Assembly (NCBI GenBank): GCA_945957225.1
Contig: CAMFKK010000153.1
Span: 1 to 6,333 of the forward strand
From: an uncultured Sphingobacteriia bacterium
GTDB lineage: Bacteria > Bacteroidota > Bacteroidia > Chitinophagales > Chitinophagaceae
DNA: 6,333 nt
Reading direction: 5' to 3'
The position numbers were made by a program, and so were the translations under genes. The stretch's first letter is position 1. Each line of letters begins with the position of its first letter. The notes beneath the pieces were generated by a model. That model worked only from the letters and a program-made list of their open reading frames with translations. It was not told the origin of the DNA and made no database searches. Positions 1 through 6,044 of the stretch are shown here, one piece after another.

Positions 1-45
1 ACACTCGACTAGTCGTCGGCAGCGTCAGATGTGTATAAGAGACAG
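1..45 (+). other. Residual Illumina Nextera adapter (artificial sequence)
   Basis: This is synthetic library sequence, not genome. Bases 1-4 (acac) match the end of the P5 oligo. Bases 5-12 (tcgactag) match a standard Nextera i5 index, which I recall as S513. Bases 13-26 (tcgtcggcagcgtc) are the Nextera Read 1 adapter, and bases 27-45 (agatgtgtataagagacag) are the 19-base Tn5 mosaic end. The order and spacing are exactly those of a Nextera i5 construct. It was evidently left untrimmed at a contig end. It continues in frame into the actC fragment without a stop, so automatic gene callers can start a false N-terminus at the GTG at 31. Confidence 0.98.
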
Positions 46-264
46 TCTGTATACTATAGCCCAACTATCTGGGAGATTGGTTTCTACGCTGGTACTTTTG
101 GATTGTTCTTTACTTGCTTCTTCCTATTTGCTAAATACTTCCCTGTTATTGCCATTGCTGAGATCAAGTACGTCTTGAAAACCACTGGTGAAGGATACAA
201 GGGTAGAATGGATACAATTGAAGGAGAAAACTTGGAATCATTTGTGCACGAACACGCACACTAA
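46..264 (+). CDS. actC: Alternative complex III subunit ActC (NrfD/PsrC-like), 3' end only
   Basis: This is the last 72 codons of an integral membrane quinol-binding subunit of alternative complex III, truncated at its 5' side by the contig end. Family members are usually above 400 residues with about ten membrane helices. What remains is the conserved YYSPTIWEIGF stretch, one hydrophobic final helix (roughly GTFGLFFTCFFLFAKYFPVIAIA), and a short polar tail ending in HEHAH. ActC is a paralogue of ActF and sits in the cytoplasmic membrane next to the iron-sulfur subunit ActB. The first real codon is at 46. The residues MYKRQ read upstream from GTG 31 are adapter-encoded and must be discarded. 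The identification rests on the C-terminal motif plus the downstream actD-actE-actF order. Confidence 0.9.
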   Translation, partial: SVYYSPTIWEIGFYAGTFGLFFTCFFLFAKYFPVIAIAEIKYVLKTTGEGYKGRMDTIEGENLESFVHEHAH

Positions 265-276
265 TATAAACTAACT

Positions 277-867
277 ATGGCAAAAAAGAAATTCGTAGTA
301 GGCTGTTTTGATGACGAAGCCGTCTTGTTTCCTGCAGTGAAGAAAGTTCGCACAGCGGGTTATAAGATCCACGATGTGTACACACCTTTTGCTGTGCACG
401 GACTGGATCATGCAATGGGTCTTCGTGAAACCAGTTTGCATACTGCAGGTTTTATTTACGGTATCACCGGTACCACTACTGCATTAAGTTGTATTAGCTG
501 GATTTTCACCAAAGACTGGCCTTTGAATATTGGTGGTAAGCCACACTTTGCTTTACCAGCATGGGTACCAATTACTTTTGAGTTAACGGTATTATTTGCT
601 GCAGTAGGTATGGTATTGACTTTTTGCTATCTCTGTCAATTGGCACCTTTTGTAAAAAAACACCATTTTCATGCTCGTGCTACTGATGATCTATTTGTTA
701 TGGTCATTGAATGCACCGACAAAACAAACGCAGAAGACCTGAAAGGATTCCTAGCATCTAATGGCGCAGTGGAAACCGATATCCAAGTAGCTGAAGAAGG
801 CTGGCGGTTAGGTCATTATGACAAAGACGAAATGAGATTTGAAGCCAAACAAACTGTAGCTGCATAA
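277..867 (+). CDS. actD: Alternative complex III membrane subunit ActD (DUF3341)
   Basis: This 196-residue protein is a DUF3341-family subunit of alternative complex III, a two-helix membrane protein that packs against the quinol-oxidising subunits. Visible family features are an N-terminal soluble domain (about 1-50) with FDDEAVLFPAVKKVRTAGY and the conserved DVYTPFAVHGLD at 33-44. A first membrane helix lies near 56-78. The conserved segment GGKPHFALPAWVPITFELTV at 86-105 leads into a second helix near 97-121. A cytoplasmic C-terminal domain (about 135-185) contains DDLFVMVIE. The length is normal for the family. The ATG at 277 lies 12 bases after the actC stop with no Shine-Dalgarno site but an A at -3. 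No catalytic residues are expected. The role is structural by analogy with characterised ACIII complexes. Confidence 0.93.
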   Translation: MAKKKFVVGCFDDEAVLFPAVKKVRTAGYKIHDVYTPFAVHGLDHAMGLRETSLHTAGFIYGITGTTTALSCISWIFTKDWPLNIGGKPHFALPAWVPITFELTVLFAAVGMVLTFCYLCQLAPFVKKHHFHARATDDLFVMVIECTDKTNAEDLKGFLASNGAVETDIQVAEEGWRLGHYDKDEMRFEAKQTVAA

Positions 868-887
868 CACTTGAATTGAAAAAGATG
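868..887 (+). promoter_or_regulatory. Translation start context that favours ATG 885 for actE
   Basis: Two in-frame starts are possible, TTG at 876 and ATG at 885. The ATG is preceded by a run of A (bases 879-883) and has A at -3. The TTG has G at -3 and no A-rich lead. All five other visible starts (277, 1592, 2907, 4050, 6045) are ATG with A at -3, so ATG 885 matches the local rule. Either start leaves the lipoprotein signal peptide intact. There is no Shine-Dalgarno motif, as is usual for Bacteroidota. Confidence 0.65.
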
Positions 888-1532
888 AATAAATTAACCA
901 TCATTGCCATTTTGTCTACTGCTGCTGTAATCATCAGCTGTAGCGATGTGAAACGCAAGCCCGGATCTGTTTATGTGCCAGATATGGCTTATAGCCGTGC
1001 ATATGAAACTTTTGCAGATCACAGCAATCTTGCAGAACAGGGGATTAACTACAACAACAGACCTGTTTTAGGCACTGTTGCTCGTGGAGAAGAATTGCCT
1101 TTTCATATTGCAAAAGATGCTCCTGGAGATACTACTAACTACACTGCTTCTAAATTGGTGAAAAACCCAATTGAAACATTGAATGAAAAAGAATACAAAG
1201 AAGCTGAACGCCTTTACCTAATCAACTGCGGTATCTGTCATGGTGCTAAATTGAATGGTAATGGTCCTTTGTACAAAGATGGTAATGGTCCATATGCTGC
1301 AAAACCTGCTACCTTGGTAGGAGATGCCAAATATGAAAACATGCCTGAAGGTCAGATGTTCTACTCTGTTGCCTATGGTAAAAACTTGATGGGTTCTTAT
1401 GCATCACAATTAAGCCGCAAGCAACGTTGGGAAGTGATCAAGTATATTAAAATGAATCAAGCAAAAGGCAAAGCCGCCGCCGCTCCTGCACCTGCAGCAG
1501 CCCCTGTAGCTGACACCACTGCTAAGAAATAA
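885..1532 (+). CDS. actE: Alternative complex III monohaem cytochrome c lipoprotein ActE
   Basis: This 215-residue periplasmic membrane-anchored cytochrome c is the monohaem subunit of alternative complex III. The N-terminus is a lipoprotein signal (MNKLTIIAILSTAAVIISC) with Cys19 in a lipobox (I-I-S-C), so the protein should be lipidated at Cys19 after cleavage. One haem c site is present, CGICH (Cys115, Cys118, His119, bases 1227-1241). Met169 in GKNLMGSYA is the likely distal ligand, 50 residues after the His, as in class I cytochromes. The N-terminal half (VYVPDMAYSRAYETF, then NRPVLGTVARGE) is the typical ActE surface region. From about 194 the protein ends in an Ala/Pro/Lys-rich, probably disordered tail. 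It lies 17 bases after actD. It could pass electrons from the ActA haems toward the CuA site of CoxB or to a soluble carrier. An alternative TTG start at 876 would add three residues. Confidence 0.94.
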   Translation: MNKLTIIAILSTAAVIISCSDVKRKPGSVYVPDMAYSRAYETFADHSNLAEQGINYNNRPVLGTVARGEELPFHIAKDAPGDTTNYTASKLVKNPIETLNEKEYKEAERLYLINCGICHGAKLNGNGPLYKDGNGPYAAKPATLVGDAKYENMPEGQMFYSVAYGKNLMGSYASQLSRKQRWEVIKYIKMNQAKGKAAAAPAPAAAPVADTTAKK

Positions 1533-1591
1533 TTGAAAAGTCTATTCAATCATTGAAGAGACAAAGTACTAACTGATATAAAAGAGTAACG

Positions 1592-2821
1592 ATGGCATCT
1601 ATCAGAACGCAATTTGAGATACCCGGAAAAATGAAAACCTGGTCACTGGGTTTGATTGGCGTTGGGTTGGTTGCTTTGATCTTTGGTTTAGTAACCAAGG
1701 GTTTCAGCAGCGACGAACACGAGCAAGTGCATTTTTGGGGAACATTGATGTACAACACCATTTTCTGGACCCTGGTTTGTAATGCCAGTATGTTTTTCAT
1801 TTGTGTTACTACCCTAGCTATGGGTGGCTGGCAACAGTCATTCCGCAGGATTCCAGAAGCTATTTCAACACTGGTGCCTATTTTTGGTTCCATTACTTTT
1901 GCCGTGTTGTTGTATGTGGTTTTGAGTGATAAGCACCATATCTACCATTGGTTAGATACGGAAGCAGTTGCTAAAGACCCTATCTTAACTGGTAAGTCTG
2001 GTTTCTTGAATGCCAAGTTCTTTATCTTCTGGACTACTTTAACCATTGGTTTCTGGAGTTTCTTGGGTTGGAGAATGCGTCAGTTGAGCAATGAAGCTGA
2101 CCAAGCCCCAATGGATGCTGAAACTGGAGCTAAATTCATTTTTAGAAATACTGTAAGAGCTGCATTATTTACCGTTTGGTTTGCTTTGACTGTAGGTTCT
2201 ACCATTCCTTGGTTGTGGATGATGAGTATTGATGCACACTGGTATTCTACCATGTATAGCTGGTACACATTTGCTAGTTCATTTGTTTCTGGTATGTCAT
2301 TGATTGCCCTTTGGTTAATCTACATGAAGAACAAAGGTTATATGGAATTGACTAACCAAGAGCATTTGCATGACGTGGGTAAGTTCATGTTTGCCTTCTC
2401 TATCTTCTGGACCTATCTTTGGTTTAGCCAGTACATGTTGATCTGGTACGCCAACATTCCTGAAGAAACTGTTTACTTCAAACACCGAGTACAGGGACCC
2501 TATAAAGGCATTTTCTTCTTGAACTTAATTATCAATTTCATTTGTCCTTTATTGATCTTAATGAAACGTTCTGCAAAAAGAAATTATACTTTAGTAACTT
2601 TTATGGCAGTATTGATCATCTTTGGTCACTGGATAGATTTCTACCAAATGGTCATGGGCTCATTGTCTAAAGAGCATGTTACCTTGGGTTGGTTGGATTT
2701 TGGTATCCTTGCTTTCTTTGTTGGAATGATGATCTTCTTTGTAGGAAGAGCGCTAGCCAGCAAGCCATTGATTCCAAAATATCACCCTTTCTTAAAAGAG
2801 AGCGTAATTCACCAGGTTTAA
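1592..2821 (+). CDS. actF: Alternative complex III integral membrane subunit ActF (NrfD/PsrC-like)
   Basis: This 409-residue polytopic membrane protein is the second NrfD-like subunit of alternative complex III. About ten hydrophobic helices are visible (near 18-35, 52-76, 90-112, 140-160, 187-212, 222-245, 262-288, 306-325, 331-350 and 367-387). Characteristic ActF segments include HFWGTLMYNTIFW (47-59), SIDAHWYSTMYSWY (212-225), and HDVGKFMFAFSIFWTYLWFS (260-279) followed by QYMLIWYANIPEE. The charged and polar residues inside helices, such as His216, His260, Asp261 and Glu291-292, are candidates for quinone binding or proton transfer, but I infer this from family context only. The ATG at 1592 follows a weak purine stretch (aaagag, 1581-1586). 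The gap from actE is 59 bases with no strong structure. The length matches shorter Bacteroidota members of the family. Confidence 0.93.
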   Translation: MASIRTQFEIPGKMKTWSLGLIGVGLVALIFGLVTKGFSSDEHEQVHFWGTLMYNTIFWTLVCNASMFFICVTTLAMGGWQQSFRRIPEAISTLVPIFGSITFAVLLYVVLSDKHHIYHWLDTEAVAKDPILTGKSGFLNAKFFIFWTTLTIGFWSFLGWRMRQLSNEADQAPMDAETGAKFIFRNTVRAALFTVWFALTVGSTIPWLWMMSIDAHWYSTMYSWYTFASSFVSGMSLIALWLIYMKNKGYMELTNQEHLHDVGKFMFAFSIFWTYLWFSQYMLIWYANIPEETVYFKHRVQGPYKGIFFLNLIINFICPLLILMKRSAKRNYTLVTFMAVLIIFGHWIDFYQMVMGSLSKEHVTLGWLDFGILAFFVGMMIFFVGRALASKPLIPKYHPFLKESVIHQV

Positions 2822-2830
2822 TATATTTAA

Positions 2831-2847
2831 TGGTTGCCCTGCAACCA
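2831..2847 (+). other. Stem-loop between actF and coxB
   Basis: Bases 2831-2837 (tggttgc) pair perfectly with 2841-2847 (gcaacca) around a three-base loop, starting nine bases after the actF stop. No T-run follows directly (the next bases are agttgaaaag), so it is not a classic intrinsic terminator. A role in mRNA processing, 3'-end protection of the act segment or partial attenuation before coxB is inference. The rest of the 85-base gap is AT-rich, and I see no clear Bacteroidota promoter (TTG plus TAnnTTTG) in it. Confidence 0.6.
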
Positions 2848-2906
2848 AGTTGAAAAGAATTTGTTTTAAATAGTAGTATCATCTATCAGAAAATATTGAT
2901 CGCATT

Positions 2907-3980
2907 ATGACCATTTTATTAACCATCGCAGTAATTGTACTGGTATTCGTAGTAATCTTTCAGATTGCAAAAGCTAGCGAATACGTATCTCTACTCAAAG
3001 GAGAAGAAGCTAGTCGCAAGCAAAACAACAAGATCAACGGTTTTTTGATGGTTGTATTCTTGGTGTTGGGCCTGATTGGTGTTTGGTATTGCAATAGCAA
3101 GCTATTTGACAAAACCTTGTTGGCACATGATGCTGCCAGTGTTGAAGGTGCAAGAGTAGATTCTATGCTTTGGCTTACCCTAGCAGTAACTGGAATAGTA
3201 TTTATCGGTACCCAAATTGTATTGTTTTGGTTTGCTTACAAATACCAAGAAGATGAAAAAAGAAAAGTATACTTCTTTTCTCATAGCAATACCCTTGAAG
3301 CTATCTGGACCATTATCCCAGCCATTGCACTAACTGTATTAGTGGTAATTGGTCTTCGTAACTGGTTCTTGTTTACTGGTGAACCTCCCAAGAATGCCAT
3401 GGTAGTAGAAGTTACCGGAAAGCAGTTTGGATGGATCTTCCGTTACCCAGGAAAAGATGGTGCTTTTGGTAAAAAGTATTACAAAAATATTGACGCTGCC
3501 TCAAACACATTGGGTCTGCTTTGGGATGACAAACTAGGCCAAGATGACTTGGTTACTGAACAAACCATGTATGTAGTAAAAGGTAAACCCGTTAAATTAA
3601 TCATTGGTTCTAGAGACGTGATCCATGACGTTGGTTTGAGCCATTTCCGTTTGAAAATGGACGCTGTACCAGGTATTCCTACCACCATGTGGTTTACACC
3701 TAAGTACACTACTGCAGAAATGAAAGAAATTACGGGTAATCCTAATTTCCAATATGAAATCAGTTGCGACCAAATGTGCGGAAACGGTCACTATTCTATG
3801 AAAGGAGTAATTGAAGTAGTTTCTCAAGAAGACTATGACTTGTGGATTGCCAAGCAAAACCCTTACTATTTTGCAGCATTCCCAGACAAGGATCCAGCCG
3901 CAGCAAAACCTGCAGCAGCTACTGCTGATACTAGCAAGACTGCTAAGCCTGCAGAAGTGAAGACCGTAGCAAAAATGTAA
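2907..3980 (+). CDS. coxB: Cytochrome c oxidase subunit II (CuA subunit) CoxB
   Basis: This 357-residue subunit of aa3-type cytochrome c oxidase accepts electrons at the dinuclear CuA centre on the periplasmic side. The CuA ligands are His240 (in DVIHDVG), then Cys287, Gln289, Cys291, His295 and Met298 in CDQMCGNGHYSM. The spacing is canonical, but the usual Glu between the cysteines is Gln. KMDAVPG at 250-256 is the conserved loop facing subunit I, and QFGWIFRY at 173-180 is the aromatic electron-entry region. Four hydrophobic segments precede the cupredoxin domain (about 2-21, 45-62, 87-111 and 130-151), two more than the textbook subunit II. The even number keeps the CuA domain periplasmic. 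There is no CxxCH, so no fused haem c (not caa3). The tail from 329 is Ala/Pro/Lys-rich. It lies between actF and coxA, consistent with an ACIII-oxidase supercomplex. Confidence 0.96.
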   Translation: MTILLTIAVIVLVFVVIFQIAKASEYVSLLKGEEASRKQNNKINGFLMVVFLVLGLIGVWYCNSKLFDKTLLAHDAASVEGARVDSMLWLTLAVTGIVFIGTQIVLFWFAYKYQEDEKRKVYFFSHSNTLEAIWTIIPAIALTVLVVIGLRNWFLFTGEPPKNAMVVEVTGKQFGWIFRYPGKDGAFGKKYYKNIDAASNTLGLLWDDKLGQDDLVTEQTMYVVKGKPVKLIIGSRDVIHDVGLSHFRLKMDAVPGIPTTMWFTPKYTTAEMKEITGNPNFQYEISCDQMCGNGHYSMKGVIEVVSQEDYDLWIAKQNPYYFAAFPDKDPAAAKPAAATADTSKTAKPAEVKTVAKM

Positions 3981-3988
3981 TTAAACCC

Positions 3989-4012
3989 ACAACCCTTTTT
4001 AAATGGGGTTGT
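3989..4012 (+). other. Stem-loop between coxB and coxA
   Basis: Bases 3989-3995 (acaaccc) pair with 4006-4012 (gggttgt), and a T-G wobble between 3996 and 4005 extends the stem to eight pairs around an AT-rich eight-base loop. It begins eight bases after the coxB stop. No T-run follows (tactatatcg), so full termination is unlikely. It may stabilise the upstream mRNA or tune the coxB to coxA ratio (inference). The remaining bases up to the coxA start are A-rich without a Shine-Dalgarno site. Confidence 0.55.
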
Positions 4013-4049
4013 TACTATATCGTAAGTAGCAATAATAAAGAAACCAAGT

Positions 4050-5867
4050 ATGAGTAACGAAGCTGTTCTGCACGCACATTCTGATGTAGCAACACATGAT
4101 GCACATGGCGATCATTCACATGAGCACCATCATCATGAAACCTTTATCACCAAGTATGTGTTTAGCCAGGATCACAAAATGATCGCCAAACAGTTCTTGA
4201 TCACCGGTATGGTTTGGGCCGTATTGGGAGGTCTGATGAGCGTTTTGTTCCGTTTGCAACTGGGTTACCCCGATGCAAACTTTCCTTGGCTAGAAAGCAT
4301 TTTGGGTAAATGGGCCAAAGGTGGTCATATTACACCAGAAGCTTATTATGCCTTGGTAACTACACACGGTACTGTTTTGGTATTCTTTGTATTAACTGCA
4401 GGATTGAGTGGAACATTTGCCAACTTCCTAATTCCATTGCAAATTGGAGCAAGGGATATGGCTTCTCCCTTCATGAATATGCTGAGCTACTGGTTCTTTT
4501 TTGGCGCTAGTATTGTGATGTTATCATCTATGTTTGTTGAGACCGGTCCCTTTAGCGGTGGTTGGACAGCGTATCCTCCATTAAGTGCTTTGGGCGATGC
4601 TTCTCCAGGTTCTAAAACTGGTATGGATCTTTGGATTGTATCCATGGCATTGTTTGTAGTATCTTCTTTGTTAGGTGGTCTAAACTATATAGCAACTGTA
4701 TTGAACATGCGTACCAAAGGAATGAGTATGACTCGTTTGCCTTTGACCATTTGGGCATTGTTCTTTACTGCTGTGTTGGGTGTATTGTCTTTCCCAGTAT
4801 TATTGTCTGGTTTTATCTTGTTGATTTTTGACCGCAACTTTGGAACTAGCTTCTATTTGTCTGATATCTTTATCAATGGTGTAGGTGCTTTGCCAAACGA
4901 AGGCGGTAGCGCTATCTTGTTCCAGCACTTGTTCTGGTTCTTGGGTCACCCTGAAGTATATATCATCTTGTTGCCAGCCATGGGTATGGTTTCAGAGATT
5001 CTTTCAGTTAACTCTCGCAAACCCATCTTTGGTTATATGGCCATGATTGGTTCCTTGTTTGCAATTGCCATTCTAGCATTCTTGGTTTGGGCGCACCATA
5101 TGTTCGTAACCGGATTGAATCCTTTCTTAGGTTCTGTATTCGTGTTATTGACTTTATTAATTGCGGTTCCATCAGCTATTAAAGTATTTAACTGGTTAAC
5201 TACTTTGTGGAGAGGTAATATTCGCTTTACCCCTGGTATGTTATTTGCCATTGGTTTTGTGAGCTTATTTATCTCTGGAGGTTTAACCGGTATCTGGTTG
5301 GGTAACTCTGCCTTAGATATTCACTTACACGATACTTATTTTGTAATTGCCCACTTCCACATTGTAATGGGTGTTGCATCTATGTTTGGCATGTTTGCAG
5401 GAATCTACCACTGGTTCCCTAAAATGTATGGTCGTTATATGAATAACACTTTGGCCTACATGCACTTCTGGATTACCATTGCCGGAGCCTACATGATTTT
5501 TTGGCCAATGCACTATGAAGGTTTAGCTGGTATGCCTAGACGTTATTATGACTACAGCATTTGGGAAAGCTTTAAGCAATTCCAAGACCTAAACAGGTTT
5601 ATTAGCTTGGTAGCCATGATTGTATTTGCTGCTCAATTCTTGTTCTTGTTCAACTTCTTCTATAGTATTTTCAAGGGTAGAAAATTAACTACTTTAAATC
5701 CTTGGGGTGCTAACACTTTAGAGTGGACCACACCTATCCATCCCGGTCACGGTAACTGGGTGGGAGAAATTCCAGAAGTACACCGTTGGGCTTATGACTA
5801 TGGTAAAGACGGCAAAGAATTTATTCAGCAGACCACACCGGTGGGTGCTGATGAGAGCCATCACTAA
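4050..5867 (+). CDS. coxA: Cytochrome c oxidase subunit I (haem a / haem a3-CuB) CoxA
   Basis: This 605-residue catalytic subunit of aa3-type oxidase reduces O2 to water and pumps protons. The twelve expected membrane helices span about 47-542. Haem a ligands are His106 (TTHGT) and His437. The haem a3 ligand is His435 (AHFH). CuB ligands are His300 (GHPEVY), His349 and His350 (WAHHMF), and Tyr304 is positioned for the His-Tyr crosslink. D-channel residues are present: Asp136 (GARDMA), Asn125, Asn143 and Glu302. K-channel Lys378 lies in PSAIKVFNW. His427-Asp428 and Arg497-Arg498 (GMPRRYYDY) match the Mg/haem-propionate region. These place it in the A1-type haem-copper family. The cytoplasmic N-terminus is unusually His-rich, with ten His in residues 8-29, and the C-terminus ends in SHH. 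The ATG at 4050 has A at -3. It is about 50 residues longer than many subunit I proteins, mainly at the ends. Confidence 0.98.
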   Translation: MSNEAVLHAHSDVATHDAHGDHSHEHHHHETFITKYVFSQDHKMIAKQFLITGMVWAVLGGLMSVLFRLQLGYPDANFPWLESILGKWAKGGHITPEAYYALVTTHGTVLVFFVLTAGLSGTFANFLIPLQIGARDMASPFMNMLSYWFFFGASIVMLSSMFVETGPFSGGWTAYPPLSALGDASPGSKTGMDLWIVSMALFVVSSLLGGLNYIATVLNMRTKGMSMTRLPLTIWALFFTAVLGVLSFPVLLSGFILLIFDRNFGTSFYLSDIFINGVGALPNEGGSAILFQHLFWFLGHPEVYIILLPAMGMVSEILSVNSRKPIFGYMAMIGSLFAIAILAFLVWAHHMFVTGLNPFLGSVFVLLTLLIAVPSAIKVFNWLTTLWRGNIRFTPGMLFAIGFVSLFISGGLTGIWLGNSALDIHLHDTYFVIAHFHIVMGVASMFGMFAGIYHWFPKMYGRYMNNTLAYMHFWITIAGAYMIFWPMHYEGLAGMPRRYYDYSIWESFKQFQDLNRFISLVAMIVFAAQFLFLFNFFYSIFKGRKLTTLNPWGANTLEWTTPIHPGHGNWVGEIPEVHRWAYDYGKDGKEFIQQTTPVGADESHH

Positions 5868-5872
5868 AAATC

Positions 5873-5898
5873 ACCGGTCTCTTTTTGAGACATCCGGT
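5873..5898 (+). other. Imperfect stem-loop just after coxA
   Basis: Bases 5877-5881 (gtctc) pair with 5887-5891 (gagac) around a five-T loop. Bases 5873-5876 (accg) pair with 5895-5898 (cggt), leaving a three-base bulge on the 3' side. It starts five bases after the coxA stop. No T-run follows, so it looks more like a 3'-end stabilising or pausing structure ahead of the terminator-like element downstream. Folding is judged by eye only. Confidence 0.5.
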
Positions 5899-5912
5899 AT
5901 CAGATAGTTGAC

Positions 5913-5980
5913 ATGCTCCCGGTAAATCGGGGTGCTCCTTTAAATCAGGTGCATCTCAATCAATCGGGAGCATTCTTTTT
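5913..5980 (+). terminator. Probable intrinsic terminator between coxA and ctaB
   Basis: Bases 5913-5921 (atgctcccg) pair perfectly with 5965-5973 (cgggagcat). A G-T wobble (5922-5964) and a T-A pair (5923-5963) extend the stem to about 11 pairs. The 3' arm runs straight into tcttttt (5974-5980), the expected U-tract. The enclosed loop of about 40 bases is unusually long for a simple terminator. The first arm can instead pair locally with 5928-5935, which would free the 3' arm. Termination here would separate the act-cox transcript from ctaB, or make ctaB expression conditional. Confidence 0.6.
5923..5975 (+). repeat. Three imperfect 15-base direct repeats inside the terminator loop region
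   Basis: Three related units run in a row: taaatcggggtgctc (5923-5937), taaatcaggtgcatc (5941-5955) and caatcgggagcattc (5961-5975). They share an AATC-rGG-GC core and start 18-20 bases apart. The third copy forms the 3' arm of the terminator stem, and the first supplies the competing local arm. They may be a small duplicated RNA element or chance similarity. The support is pattern reading only. Confidence 0.4.
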
Positions 5981-6044
5981 AAAAAATGATCATCAGTTAG
6001 GAATTGAGAAAGGGAAGATGCAGTTCTGATAATCTAAACAAACA

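Noticed and set aside
31..45. GTG start giving MYKRQ as the N-terminus of the first protein
   Set aside because: These codons lie inside the Tn5 mosaic end of the adapter. The actC fragment begins at 46 and its true start is outside the contig.
27..45. Tn5 mosaic end as a sign of a natural transposon
   Set aside because: It is joined to the Nextera primer and an index in library order, so it comes from library preparation and not from a genomic element.
1545..1557. Small hairpin ttcaa-tca-ttgaa after actE
   Set aside because: It has only five mostly A-T pairs with no T-run, too weak to support a terminator or regulatory call.
876..2857. Recurring ttgaaaag-like octamer after the actD, actE and actF stops (876, 1533, 2850)
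   Set aside because: Short A-rich strings are expected in these leaders. The copies sit at different distances from the next start and lack a partner -7 element.
3479..3857. Minus-strand open frames inside coxB
   Set aside because: They overlap the conserved CuA domain in antisense and show no recognisable protein features, so they are shadows of the real gene.
5908..5913. ttgaca resembling a sigma-70 -35 box
   Set aside because: No matching -10 lies at the right distance, it overlaps the terminator arm, and Bacteroidota use a different promoter consensus.
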